38,722 nt of DNA from Ignavibacteria bacterium UBA6906 (lineage in GTDB: Bacteria; Bacteroidota; Ignavibacteria; UBA10030; UBA6906): positions 15,201-53,922 of the forward strand of contig DKBG01000016.1 in assembly GCA_002451155.1 (NCBI GenBank), in the 5' to 3' direction. The number at the start of each line of letters is the position of its first letter. Position 1 is the stretch's first letter. Positions 1-8,601 of the stretch are shown here, one piece after another. The notes below the pieces were generated by a model, which did no database searches, had not been told where the DNA came from, and saw nothing but the letters and a program-made list of their open reading frames with translations. The position numbers and the translations under genes are program-made.

Positions 1-419
1 GTCGCCGTCGCACAGAACTGACAGTCAAGCGGACACCCAGCCTGGGTGGAGACGCAAAGAGTGAGACGGGTCTGCTCATCGTCCCGCACTGCTGATCCCC
101 CGGAAAAAGCCAGGGCGGGGGGAATCAGCACACTCTCGATGCTGCCTCCATCCCGGAGCGCAAACAGGAACTTCGTGGTCCCGTCACGGTTCGAGATCCG
201 GCTCGTGCGGAGGCGTATCCCTTCGAGAGTCGCCGCCAGCTCAAGCCGTTCACGGAACGATGCGCTGAGATCCGTCATCGCGCGAAAGCTGGACACTCCC
301 TTGCCGTAAATCCAGCCGAATAGCTGTCTCCCGCGATACGCCGGCTCCCCCAGATCTTCAGCGACCGCCGAAAGATCGTTCAGGTTCATGCCGAGGAGGT
401 CGTACCGTGGGGACGTCAT
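1..419 (-). CDS. rlmN: 23S rRNA (adenine2503-C2)-methyltransferase RlmN, N-terminal part (cut by window edge)
   Basis: Radical-SAM enzyme of the RlmN/Cfr family, which methylates C2 of A2503 in 23S rRNA and A37 of some tRNAs. Reading the minus strand from the ATG at 419 gives 139 codons without a stop up to the left edge, so only the N-terminal third is present. The N-terminal accessory domain shows the GEPAYRGRQLFGWIY segment (residues 24-38). The radical-SAM signature C-PLD-C-QF-C follows at Cys129, Cys133 and Cys136. Cys122 lies seven residues before the first cluster cysteine, the same spacing as the conserved Cys118 of the E. coli enzyme. A second in-frame ATG at 389 is possible; neither start has a clear Shine-Dalgarno site. 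The family is certain; the C-terminal part lies outside the window. Confidence 0.93.
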   Translation of the reverse strand, partial: MTSPRYDLLGMNLNDLSAVAEDLGEPAYRGRQLFGWIYGKGVSSFRAMTDLSASFRERLELAATLEGIRLRTSRISNRDGTTKFLFALRDGGSIESVLIPPALAFSGGSAVRDDEQTRLTLCVSTQAGCPLDCQFCATA

Positions 420-474
420 TCTGGAAAAATCTACGAAACCCGCTTGCGGCAATCAAGCCTGAGTTCCAAAGACG

Positions 475-510
475 GCAAAGCCTCCGTGCATTCCTGCCCG
501 GAGGCTTTGC
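475..510 (-). terminator. Hairpin between a secreted-protein gene and rlmN
   Basis: A perfect 12-bp inverted repeat (GCAAAGCCTCCG at 475-486 with CGGAGGCTTTGC at 499-510) encloses a 12-nt loop. It lies in the 148-nt gap downstream of the 568-1104 gene and upstream of rlmN. On the minus strand it is followed by only a short T-rich stretch (CGTCTTTGG). It could therefore be a terminator with a poor U-tract or an mRNA-stabilising hairpin. Confidence 0.5.
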
Positions 511-567
511 GCCTCTCCTCAAACGAAGAGAATTCCTCTCCGGTACTGCCCGTCCCGGACGATCTCC

Positions 568-1104
568 CTAGTTAACCTGTGTGTCCGCCTGGCCGAGAAC
601 CTGAATTTCAACAGCCAGGCCTGTGGGGACTGGAGTCTGCCCCGACAGCGTTCCTCCGCCCGAGAGGTAGACAATATCGTAGGGGGAAAGATTCTTCAAT
701 ACTGCTGCAAGTTCATTCACCCCGGCTGCCTGCGGCGCGATAAATGCAGACTTTCCAAGAAGAGATTGCCATTCAGAGAAGTCTGACCATTTCCCGGAAT
801 ACGTAAGAAAGGTCACTCCATTCACCGCTGCGCTCCCGGCAACCGAGCCGTTGTACGCCCCCGTAACTCTGACCTGAATGTCGTACAGGTGTCCTTCGGA
901 GATATCATCCCGGAATGCCTCCTTGACGCCTTCGCGCACAACGATCGACTTCGTCCCTCCGAAGGTCAGATTCGGACCGGCGTTGATTGGATACGCAGCG
1001 CTAAATTTCACGTCAACGGGAACGGTGATATTCTCATTAAAGCAATCCCAACCGCCAGTGGCAAAGAGCACAACGACGGCGAGCAGCACAATCCGTGCCT
1101 TCAT
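568..1104 (-). CDS. Exported protein of unknown function
   Basis: I do not recognise this 178-residue protein. It starts with a typical Sec signal peptide: MKAR, a hydrophobic run IVLLAVVVLFATGG, then WDC. A cysteine at residue 21 could be a lipidation site, but the preceding residues (GGWDC) are a poor lipobox. The mature part is rich in Val, Gly, Ser and Thr in alternating beta-strand patterns, with no catalytic motif visible, which suggests a small periplasmic or surface beta protein. The start at 1104 is supported by GGGAGG six bases upstream. It lies 45 nt downstream of the DUF6588-like gene on the same strand and is probably co-transcribed with it. Confidence 0.75.
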   Translation of the reverse strand: MKARIVLLAVVVLFATGGWDCFNENITVPVDVKFSAAYPINAGPNLTFGGTKSIVVREGVKEAFRDDISEGHLYDIQVRVTGAYNGSVAGSAAVNGVTFLTYSGKWSDFSEWQSLLGKSAFIAPQAAGVNELAAVLKNLSPYDIVYLSGGGTLSGQTPVPTGLAVEIQVLGQADTQVN

Positions 1105-1149
1105 AATCAGCCTCCCTGTGAGTGATCAGATGGTGATGGTTCCCTGTCG

Positions 1150-2067
1150 TCAGTTTCCGAATGCGATCCCGCCTGAAAACTGAACGACCGACCCGAAATT
1201 TCCGTCCGCAAAGATCTTGAAGATACCGAGATTGAGGCCCACTCCAACGGTGGCTCGAAAAACATTTTCCCCGTCGAGCTCAATGCTCACCGGGTAGTCC
1301 GTTGAGCTGACCGGATCAGTATACGTGTAGGATGATTTCAGCGTGGAGTTCTCCATCGCAATCCCTCCATACACTACCAGCACGGAAAAATTCTTGCTTG
1401 CCTCTACACCGAACTGTGTCCCCTTAAAGTCCAGCAAATCTCCAGCCTTCATGGAGTTATAGAAGAACGACGCGCTCACATCAAGAGGAAGCATTGCAAG
1501 CCACTGGCTAATGCTGTGTCTGACACCGACCGCATAGGTTTTTCCTTCCGGGATGGCTTCGCCGGCTTTGGGAATCGGAATGTATCGCACTGTGAGCTGC
1601 GTTCCCAGAACCGATCCTACGGTCAACTGGGGAACCGCAAGAGGGAAAAGGGAAACGTTGAACACTCCGTCCGGCCCACGATACGATAGGCTGGGAATTG
1701 TGGCATCGGTGACCGTCGTCCCTTTCCCTCCAAACACGGTTGCGTTCTTGAACGTTGCAGGATTGAATCCCGCCGGGGTTTTCATCATGAAACTCTTCTG
1801 GTCATCCCCCACCGGAGCACCCATTCCGATGATCGCAAATTCAATCGAGAAGCCCATGCGCGGGATCGCCGCGGAGTGGAAATACCCGGAGTGCATGTTC
1901 GCTCCGAAGAGATCAGCGGCGGGTTGCAGATACCCCTTCCCGTTCTCGCTCGTGAGCTGGCTCAGGGCATTTTCGAGATCGGTCTGAGCCACACCGGTAC
2001 GGGGAACCATCGCAATCAACAATAGCACCACAAGGAATCCGGGGATATGATTTCTCATGATGTTCAT
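1150..2067 (-). CDS. DUF6588-like exported, probably outer-membrane beta-barrel protein
   Basis: A 305-residue protein with an N-terminal signal peptide (hydrophobic stretch about residues 9-22, then GVAQ before the mature TDLENAL). The mature protein begins with the pattern seen in the FCB-group DUF6588 family: YLQPAADLFGANMHSGYFHSA, roughly residues 46-66, an N-terminal helix followed by a glycine- and aromatic-rich barrel-like region. It ends in alternating strands (FADGNFGSVVQFSGGIAFGN), as expected of an outer-membrane barrel. The biochemical role of the family is unknown. A strong GGAGG site lies four bases before the ATG at 2067. The 218-nt gap upstream, to rluD, holds an A8 tract but no promoter I would defend, so the gene may have its own unrecognised promoter. 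Confidence 0.7.
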   Translation of the reverse strand: MNIMRNHIPGFLVVLLLIAMVPRTGVAQTDLENALSQLTSENGKGYLQPAADLFGANMHSGYFHSAAIPRMGFSIEFAIIGMGAPVGDDQKSFMMKTPAGFNPATFKNATVFGGKGTTVTDATIPSLSYRGPDGVFNVSLFPLAVPQLTVGSVLGTQLTVRYIPIPKAGEAIPEGKTYAVGVRHSISQWLAMLPLDVSASFFYNSMKAGDLLDFKGTQFGVEASKNFSVLVVYGGIAMENSTLKSSYTYTDPVSSTDYPVSIELDGENVFRATVGVGLNLGIFKIFADGNFGSVVQFSGGIAFGN

Positions 2068-2285
2068 TCAGCCTCCAAAAAGAATGTGAGTGTGATGTAA
2101 GGAATAGACCGAATTTCTTGGTTGTCGCAGATCACCTCCGGTGTCTCTCCCATTCTGTCTCCAACAACTGCATCGTAACCGCCTGATAGGACATAGTGTG
2201 GTTTTTTTTCCTCACAATCGCAACCCCATAATCGGACGGGCGGCAGAAGGGTACACAGAGTGGTTACAGTGACGCCGAGAGCAGA

Positions 2286-3257
2286 TCAGGTGTCTTCTGA
2301 CTCGTCGAGAACCTCTAGAACGCGCCGCATATCGCCGGGAAGCGGAGATTCAAACCGGACGCTCTTCCCTGTCTCCGGGTGGAGAAAACCTATGGTCCGG
2401 GCATGGAGCGCCTGTCGGTGGATGATTTCAAGTAACGACTGGACTTCACTCCGCTGCCGGGGGGTTCGGGGCCCCCAGCTGATCCTGCGTCCCTGGTATG
2501 TGGGATCGCCAAAGACAGGGTGATGAACATGGGCCAGGTGAACTCTGATCTGATGGGTCCGCCCGGTCTGAAGGCGGAGTGCAAGGAGGGAGAGGTAGGG
2601 GAATTGCCGGAGCACTGTGTACTCGGTCACAGCTGTTTTGCCTCCCTGGACCACCGCGATTTTTTTGCGGTCCGATTTGCTGCGGCCGAGTGCAGCATCA
2701 ACTGTCCCGGATCTGTCCCGGAAGCTCCCCCAGACAATTGCGTGATATTCCCTCTCGACCGTCCTGCGCGCAAATTGCCGTGCCAGATGCGCGTGAGCCA
2801 TGTCGCTCTTCGCAACGACCAGAAGTCCCGAGGTGTCCTTGTCCAGACGGTGCACAATCCCGGGGCGAGATGGATCACCCACCGCCAGGAGCCCGGAAAA
2901 ATGGTGCAGCAGTGCGTTCACCAGCGTCCCGCTTCTGTTTCCGAATGCGGGGTGCGTAACCATCCCGGCCGGTTTGTTCACGACGAGCAGGTGATCATCT
3001 TCATAGAGAATATCAAGGGGGATGTTTTCTGCAATCGCATCCTGGGGCGCGGATCGCGGCAGGGTTACCTGAATGATGTCACCGGGGCTGACCAGGTAGC
3101 TCGGCCGCACAGGGCGGCCGTTTACGAGGACCATCCCATTCCGGATTGCCCGCTGAACCTTCGAACGCGTGGCGTTTTCCACGTGGTGCGAGAGGAAGAG
3201 GTCGATCCGCTCTCTGGTCTTGCCAGCTGGGACAACGATGGTAAATTCCTGCGACAT
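2286..3257 (-). CDS. rluD: RluA-family 23S rRNA pseudouridine synthase (RluD-like)
   Basis: This enzyme isomerises uridines to pseudouridine in RNA; RluD-type members modify helix 69 of 23S rRNA. At 323 residues it has the usual RluC/RluD architecture. An S4 RNA-binding domain occupies about residues 14-66, followed by the catalytic domain with HRLDKDTSGLLVVAKSD (136-152), in which Asp139 is the expected nucleophile. The later QTGRTHQIRVHLAH motif is also intact. The exact target uridines cannot be read from sequence, so RluD is chosen by architecture and by the common lspA neighbour. It starts 21 nt after the lspA stop, with GGAG about nine bases before the ATG, and is the last gene of the yggS-to-rluD run. 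Confidence 0.92.
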   Translation of the reverse strand: MSQEFTIVVPAGKTRERIDLFLSHHVENATRSKVQRAIRNGMVLVNGRPVRPSYLVSPGDIIQVTLPRSAPQDAIAENIPLDILYEDDHLLVVNKPAGMVTHPAFGNRSGTLVNALLHHFSGLLAVGDPSRPGIVHRLDKDTSGLLVVAKSDMAHAHLARQFARRTVEREYHAIVWGSFRDRSGTVDAALGRSKSDRKKIAVVQGGKTAVTEYTVLRQFPYLSLLALRLQTGRTHQIRVHLAHVHHPVFGDPTYQGRRISWGPRTPRQRSEVQSLLEIIHRQALHARTIGFLHPETGKSVRFESPLPGDMRRVLEVLDESEDT

Positions 3258-3278
3258 GGCGCCGCGCTCCGCGCAGGA

Positions 3279-3932
3279 TCAGCGAAGGGATTCAGTGGTC
3301 GATGTGGTGTCTTCAACCTGGAGCGATGTCCGTCCCCCGGTCTCCCCGGAATCGAGAGCGGACGAGACCACGCTCTCTTGCGAACGTGGGGACGACACAC
3401 CCTGAAGGACACGATAATATCCGATGACGAGAAGCACGCCCAGTGTGACCGACGCGTCTGCGACATTGAAGACCGGCCATCGGGAGATGTGGTAATTGAA
3501 GATCGAAATGTCAAAGAAGTCCACGTCCAGGAAATCCACAACCCGGCCGTAGAAAAAAGGGCCGTCCCCGAAGAGCGGTCCGTAAAAAATCCGATCGATA
3601 AGATTCCCGACCGCCCCACCCAGAATCATTGCCAGAGCGACCCGGAAGCCGAAACGCTCGGTGCGTGCGCGGAAAAGATAGTAGGCGATGCCAACACTTG
3701 CGGCAAGCGAAAAAAGAGAAAAGAACAGCTTTGCGCCCAGATCGATCCCGAACGCCATCCCAGCATTTTCAACGTAGGTCAGCCGCAGGAAATCGCCGAG
3801 AATCGGTCTGCTCATCCCGAGTGGCATGCCCTGCCACTCGATGCCAAGCCATGGAATAGCGACGCCCTTCACCAGAAGTTTCGTCGCCTGATCGACGATG
3901 ACGATAGCCACCGTGAGTAGCAGAACACGCAC
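3279..3932 (-). CDS. lspA: Lipoprotein signal peptidase (signal peptidase II), with C-terminal extension
   Basis: Inner-membrane aspartyl protease that removes the signal peptide of diacylglyceryl-modified prolipoproteins. The 217-residue protein shows the family motifs in order: VDQATK near residue 13, NAGMAFGI at 56-63, GNLIDR at 109-114 with catalytic Asp113, and FNVADASV at 155-162 with catalytic Asp159. Four membrane segments are evident. The protein is longer than the usual 160-170 residues because about 38 hydrophilic Ser/Thr/Glu-rich residues follow the last membrane helix (about 180-217). It lies between the DksA-like gene (23 nt) and rluD (21 nt). A lipoprotein substrate candidate lies in this window at 27611-28174. 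Confidence 0.95.
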   Translation of the reverse strand: MRVLLLTVAIVIVDQATKLLVKGVAIPWLGIEWQGMPLGMSRPILGDFLRLTYVENAGMAFGIDLGAKLFFSLFSLAASVGIAYYLFRARTERFGFRVALAMILGGAVGNLIDRIFYGPLFGDGPFFYGRVVDFLDVDFFDISIFNYHISRWPVFNVADASVTLGVLLVIGYYRVLQGVSSPRSQESVVSSALDSGETGGRTSLQVEDTTSTTESLR

Positions 3933-3955
3933 GTTTGCTTGTCCCTCCGCCTTCT

Positions 3956-4546
3956 CTACTTTGCCTGCTGCTTTCTGGCGAGAGCGATCCGCCCCCGCTC
4001 ACAGGGCATATTCGTGTTCTTATACTCTGCACACGTCGTCGCGGTTGGTACCGCCCCAAGACGTTCCTTCGGAACCAGCAGCCCGCATACCTTGCACTGG
4101 CCATACGTCTTTCCCTCGATCCGCGCCAGGGCATCGTCCAGCTGATTCAGGTAGTTCGTCTCGCGCTGAACAAACAGGAAGGTTTTCTCCCGCTCCATCG
4201 CATCGGTTCCCTGCTCCATATGCAGAGAATAATTTGAGCTCTCGCTGACGTATTCGCCGGTAGTAACGTCCATCATGCTTTCTTTCAGCGTGTCAAGTTC
4301 CTCGAGCGTCTCCTTTCTTTTCTGTTGTATCACCTCTTTGAAATGCCGCAGCTCACTTTCCGTAAACGCCTTCGGGCCGAGCAGCTTTGTCTCCTCGGCT
4401 CTTGTGAGAAGCGGCCTCTTTGCCGAGGCTCTGCTCGCTCTGACGGGGACTACTTTCTTCACCGGCGCTTTCTTTGTCCTCGACGTTCCTGCCGTCGAGG
4501 AACTCCTGGTCCCCCGGGTGGATGTCTTACCTGTTTTCTTCCCCAT
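3956..4546 (-). CDS. DksA/TraR-type zinc-finger regulator with a degenerate C4 finger
   Basis: DksA/TraR proteins bind in the RNA polymerase secondary channel and modulate initiation. This 196-residue member has a Lys/Ser/Thr-rich basic tail (about 1-45), a coiled-coil-forming region (about 60-145) and a C-terminal finger. The finger starts canonically with C151-KV-C154 and, after the usual 17 residues, reaches C172. The fourth ligand position is Tyr175 (TTCAEYK) instead of Cys; another cysteine occurs only at 182. The start is placed at 4546, where AGGAAGG lies about eight bases upstream; an ATG at 4552 is also possible. Longer in-frame readings would run deep into ileS. The gene overlaps the end of ileS by 20 nt and so is probably translationally coupled to it. 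Confidence 0.87.
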   Translation of the reverse strand: MGKKTGKTSTRGTRSSSTAGTSRTKKAPVKKVVPVRASRASAKRPLLTRAEETKLLGPKAFTESELRHFKEVIQQKRKETLEELDTLKESMMDVTTGEYVSESSNYSLHMEQGTDAMEREKTFLFVQRETNYLNQLDDALARIEGKTYGQCKVCGLLVPKERLGAVPTATTCAEYKNTNMPCERGRIALARKQQAK

Positions 4547-7500
4547 GTGCATTCCCTTCCTTCTGTGCAATCTCTTGGCTGTGTGACCGTCGTTCAAGCC
4601 CGATCCGGATTTCGTGGCTGTCGAGTTCGATCGTCGCGTCGAAGTCACCGGACCGGAACGTGTCTTCCACTGCTTCGGCAAGAGTTTCCGACGAAATATA
4701 TCGCTTCATCCCGAGCAGGATATCACGCAATGCAGGAGGTGCGGAAAAGTGGATCCCGATCCGATCGGTGACGTCGAATCCCGCCTCCTTCCGCAGGTTC
4801 TGAATTCTGTTCACAAACTCGCGGGCATATCCTTCTGCAACGAGATCCTCCGTCAGTTCCGTGTCAAGCGCCACGGTCAGCTCGCCGTCCGTCTCGACAA
4901 GCCAGCCCTGGATGTCCTCACGGAGGATCTCAACATCCTCGCGCCCGAGGGTCGCGTCGGCTCCCCCGGCACGAACCGTCAGGGATCCGCTCTGTTCCAG
5001 TTCGGCGATCTCGACTGGGGTCAGCTCCTTAATGCGCACGGCGACCGTCTGGACCGCCTTGCCGAATTTGGGGCCAAGCGACTTGAAGTTGGGTTTGGCC
5101 TTCTTGCGCACAAGGCCTGATTCATCCGTAACAAATTCAATGCTCTTCACGTTCACTTCATCCAGGATAATATCCGCGACCCCCTGGATGTCGGACCGTT
5201 CCTTCTCATCCGAAACAGGCACAATGATCCGCTTGAGAGGCTGCCGAACCTTCAAGTTCGATTTCATCCTCATTGCCCGAACGAGGATAACGATTTTCTC
5301 GGCCCTTTCCATCCGGCGTTCAAGATCTCCGTCGACGGACCCCTCGTCGGGAGCTGGCATCATGGCAAGGTGGACGGAGTCGCTCGTCTCCCGCCCACTT
5401 ACCGTGTTCAAGTTCCGGTACAGTTCCTCCGCCAAAAAAGGAATGAAGGGAGCCGCCATCTGAACGACTCCGAGGAGACTCTCGTACAGCGTCTGATATG
5501 CAGCAATCTTATCCGCGTTCCTGTCGCTCTTCCAGAATCGTCTGCGATTTCGCCGCACATACCAGTTCGACAGCTGATCGATCGTGAAATCGCTCACCAT
5601 CCGTGCCGCGCGTGTGACGTCGTAGGCGTCCATGCTCTCCTGGTAGCGCTTCAGAAGAGAGGTGAGCTCCGAGAGAATCCAGCGGTCGATTTCGGGCCTC
5701 TCAGCCAGCGGGACACGGGGTTCGGCGTAGGTGAAGCCGTCAATGTTTGCATAGAGCGCGAAGAATGCATAGGTGTTGACAAGCGTTCCGAAGAATTTCC
5801 GCTGGACCTCCCCGAGACCATCCTCATCGAACATGGTTGGACGCCACGGCGGGCTCGTGGTAATCAGATACCAGCGTGTGGTGTCCGCCCCGTATTTCCC
5901 GAGTACCTGAAATGGATCAACGGTGTTTCCTTTCGACTTCGACATCTTCTGACCGTCTTTGTCGAGAATCATCTCGTTCACCATCACGGCCCGGTAGGCG
6001 GGTGTCTTGAACAGGAACGAGCCGATCGCGTGAAGAGAATAGAACCACCCGCGGGTCTGATCGATCCCTTCCGAGATGAAGTCCGCCGGATACTGCGATC
6101 CGGAATCAATCAGGTCACGATTCTCAAACGGATAGTGCACTTGTGCAAAAGGCATGGCCCCGGAGTCGAACCAGACATCAATGAGCTCCGGCGTCCGCCG
6201 CATGGTCTTCCCGCAGGAGCAGCGAAACGTGATCGCGTCGACGTATGGTTTGTGGAGATCGAGCGGGTCAGGGACATTTTCTCCATGCTGGAGTTCTTCA
6301 ATACTCCCGACACACTTCTGTTTCCCGCAGTCGGAACACACCCAGATCGGCAATGGCGTCCCCCAGAACCGGTCGCGGGAGAGTGCCCAGTCTTTGTTCT
6401 CTTCCAGCCAGTTCCCGAAACGCCCCTCTCCCACTTCCGGAGGCACCCACCTGATCGTGTTGTTAAGCGTGATCATCTGATCTGCGTACTGCGTGGTCCG
6501 GATGTACCACGAGTCCCGGGCATAGTACAGGAGTGGAGTCTTGCACCTCCAGCAATGCGGGTAGCTGTGGGTAATCGTCTCCTTCCGGTAGAGAATTCTC
6601 CGCTCTTTCAGGTTTCGGATGATGTCGGCATCCGCGTCCTTTACAAACTTGCCCGCAAAATCACGCACCTCCGGGCCGAACTCGCCGCTCCGGTTCACCG
6701 GGTGAATCGTGGGAAGGTTGTGTGTCCTTGAGGCTTGATAGTCATCCTCGCCGTACGCGGGCGCCATGTGGACAATCCCGGATCCATCATCTGTGGTGAC
6801 AAAGGGGGCGGTAATGACGTAAAACGCCTTCCGGTCAACCGGATGGTAGTCAAAGATCCGCTCATACTCGAGCCCCGCAAGCTCTTGCCCTCTCATGCGC
6901 TTGCGGATCGTATACTCTCCTTCAAGAATCCCCAGGCGGGCCTCGGCCAGGATTACTCTCTCGCCGTTGTGATCTACTGCAACATAGGCAACGTCGGGAT
7001 GTACCGCCAGCGCGACGTTGGCAATCAGCGTCCAGGGAGTGGTCGTCCAGACGAGGAACGAGGTTTCGGGGTCGGATTTCAGACGCATCCGTACGTAGAC
7101 ACTCGGATCTTTCACGTCTTCATATCCCAGCGAGACCTCGTGGGAGGAGAGCGGTGTTTCACACCGGGGACAGTAGGGCTGGATCTTGTACCCTCTGTAA
7201 ATCATCCCCTCGTCAAAGAAACGCTTGAGAGCCCACCAGACCGATTCAATATACGAATTCTCAAATGTGATATAGGGCTGGCTCAAATCCACCCAGTATC
7301 CCATCTGCTCCGTCATCTGCTCCCAGTCGGTCTTGTACTTCCAGACCGACTCGCGACACTTGGCATTGAAGGCCGCGACACCGTAGCGCACTATATCGTC
7401 CTTGTGTCTGAACCCCAGCTGCTTTTCAACTTCAATCTCGACGGGCAATCCGTGGGTATCCCATCCTGCCTTCCGGCCCACCTGATAGCCACGCATCGTC

Positions 7501-7721
7501 TTGTACCTGCAGACAAGATCCTTCAGTGTCCGGCTCATCACATGGTGGATCCCCGGACGGCCGTTTGCCGTAGGAGGGCCCTCATAAAAGATGAACGACG
7601 GGCGACCTGCCCGTTCTGAGAAGCTCTTCTCAAAGATTCGGGCACTCTTCCAGAATTGCGTGATCTCCCGCTCTATGACCGGATAAGAGATCTTGTCTTT
7701 CAGTTCTTTGAATTTTGCCAT
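4527..7721 (-). CDS. ileS: Isoleucyl-tRNA synthetase, long (type 2, eukaryote-like) form
   Basis: This enzyme charges tRNA-Ile with isoleucine in the cytoplasm. The 1064-residue class I synthetase has the HIGH-equivalent region PTANGRPGIHHV (50-61), the insertion and editing domain with WTTTPWTL (225-232), the ID-WFDSG segment near 514-521, and an intact KMSKS loop (592-596). The C-terminal anticodon-binding domain and extension (about 690-1064) lack the short Cys4 finger at the extreme C-terminus of E. coli-type enzymes. This layout is that of the longer eukaryote-like clade common in FCB bacteria, a clade often less sensitive to mupirocin. The start at 7721 lies 10 nt after the phosphorylase stop, and the C-terminus overlaps the DksA-like gene. 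Identity is secure; the drug implication is inference. Confidence 0.97.
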   Translation of the reverse strand: MAKFKELKDKISYPVIEREITQFWKSARIFEKSFSERAGRPSFIFYEGPPTANGRPGIHHVMSRTLKDLVCRYKTMRGYQVGRKAGWDTHGLPVEIEVEKQLGFRHKDDIVRYGVAAFNAKCRESVWKYKTDWEQMTEQMGYWVDLSQPYITFENSYIESVWWALKRFFDEGMIYRGYKIQPYCPRCETPLSSHEVSLGYEDVKDPSVYVRMRLKSDPETSFLVWTTTPWTLIANVALAVHPDVAYVAVDHNGERVILAEARLGILEGEYTIRKRMRGQELAGLEYERIFDYHPVDRKAFYVITAPFVTTDDGSGIVHMAPAYGEDDYQASRTHNLPTIHPVNRSGEFGPEVRDFAGKFVKDADADIIRNLKERRILYRKETITHSYPHCWRCKTPLLYYARDSWYIRTTQYADQMITLNNTIRWVPPEVGEGRFGNWLEENKDWALSRDRFWGTPLPIWVCSDCGKQKCVGSIEELQHGENVPDPLDLHKPYVDAITFRCSCGKTMRRTPELIDVWFDSGAMPFAQVHYPFENRDLIDSGSQYPADFISEGIDQTRGWFYSLHAIGSFLFKTPAYRAVMVNEMILDKDGQKMSKSKGNTVDPFQVLGKYGADTTRWYLITTSPPWRPTMFDEDGLGEVQRKFFGTLVNTYAFFALYANIDGFTYAEPRVPLAERPEIDRWILSELTSLLKRYQESMDAYDVTRAARMVSDFTIDQLSNWYVRRNRRRFWKSDRNADKIAAYQTLYESLLGVVQMAAPFIPFLAEELYRNLNTVSGRETSDSVHLAMMPAPDEGSVDGDLERRMERAEKIVILVRAMRMKSNLKVRQPLKRIIVPVSDEKERSDIQGVADIILDEVNVKSIEFVTDESGLVRKKAKPNFKSLGPKFGKAVQTVAVRIKELTPVEIAELEQSGSLTVRAGGADATLGREDVEILREDIQGWLVETDGELTVALDTELTEDLVAEGYAREFVNRIQNLRKEAGFDVTDRIGIHFSAPPALRDILLGMKRYISSETLAEAVEDTFRSGDFDATIELDSHEIRIGLERRSHSQEIAQKEGNAHGEENR

Positions 7722-7731
7722 AAATCAGCGC

Positions 7732-8601
7732 TCACGAACTCGTCCGGGACGAACGTGGTTGGGTGTCCGCCGTTGGCTCCTCTATGCGCTCGACCACGCC
7801 CTTCATGATAGCGGTCAGCTGAGGTTCGGTCCTGGCAGCCACGGCGATGATCTCTTCCACGTTGGCGGGCTGCAGGGAGTCTGGGAAGCATTCATCTGTA
7901 ATAATAGAGAAGCCCAGCACCCTGAGTCCCATATGATTTGCCACGATGTTTTCCGGCACCGTGGACATTCCGACGGCATCAGCCCCGATAAGCCTGAGGA
8001 ATCGATATTCCGCCCTTGTCTCAAGATTGGGTCCTGGAACCGCAACGAACACCCCATGTTCGAGATGAATTTGCTGGTCAAGGGCAACCCTGTCCGCCAA
8101 TGCGATGAGTTCACGCGAATAGGGCTCGGACATATCGGGAAACCGGGGCCCGAGCGTCTCGTCATTGGGCCCGATGAGAGGATTGTCCCCGAGCAAATTG
8201 ATATGGTCCGTTATGACCATGATGTTTCCGCGAGAGAACCGGGGGTTCATTCCGCCGGCGGCATTTGAAATCAGAAGCGTGTGAACACCAAGAAATTTCA
8301 TTACACGGACCGGGAACGTCACTTGCTGCAGCGAGTACCCTTCATAAAAATGAAAGCGGCCCTGCATTGCAACAACAGGCTTTCCGGACAGGGTCCCGAA
8401 AATTAGCTTGCCATGGTGGGATTCAACTGTAGAGAGGGGAAAATGTGGGATTTCTGCGTACTCCACCACCACGTCCTGCCTGATCTCCCCTGCCAACCCG
8501 CCCAGACCGGTCCCCAGGATGATGCCGATCGGGGGGCACAGGCTGGTTTTCGTTCGCAGAAAACGGGTCGCCTGCTCAATCTTTTCCCGGAGGTCCTTCA
8601 T
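7732..8601 (-). CDS. punA: Purine nucleoside phosphorylase, class I (trimeric PNP/MTAP family)
   Basis: Phosphorolytic cleavage of purine nucleosides to base and (deoxy)ribose-1-phosphate in purine salvage. The 289-residue protein shows the trimeric-PNP motifs: phosphate loop GTGLGG (30-35), SHHG near 61-64, GRFHFYEG (81-88), NAAGG (113-117), GPNLETRAEY (190-199) with base-binding Glu194, and MSTVPE (212-217). The base-specificity position, Asn243 in human PNP, is Asp236 here (SIITDECFP), which could broaden or shift the base preference. I chose the ATG at 8601 because GAGGAA lies eight bases upstream; a TTG six bases earlier is too close to that site. The start overlaps divIVA by 26 nt. Family sure; substrate range uncertain. 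Confidence 0.92.
   Translation of the reverse strand: MKDLREKIEQATRFLRTKTSLCPPIGIILGTGLGGLAGEIRQDVVVEYAEIPHFPLSTVESHHGKLIFGTLSGKPVVAMQGRFHFYEGYSLQQVTFPVRVMKFLGVHTLLISNAAGGMNPRFSRGNIMVITDHINLLGDNPLIGPNDETLGPRFPDMSEPYSRELIALADRVALDQQIHLEHGVFVAVPGPNLETRAEYRFLRLIGADAVGMSTVPENIVANHMGLRVLGFSIITDECFPDSLQPANVEEIIAVAARTEPQLTAIMKGVVERIEEPTADTQPRSSRTSS

Noticed and set aside
46..309. Plus-strand 87-codon frame at the left edge
   Set aside because: The opposite strand encodes the N-terminus of RlmN with the radical-SAM cysteines.
2520..3920. Long plus-strand open frame (466 codons) opposite rluD and lspA
   Set aside because: It is the complement of two genes with intact catalytic motifs; its own translation is Arg/Cys/His-rich with no family pattern.
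5370..6731. Long plus-strand open frame (453 codons) opposite ileS
   Set aside because: Shadow of ileS; no recognisable domain and no ribosome-binding site.
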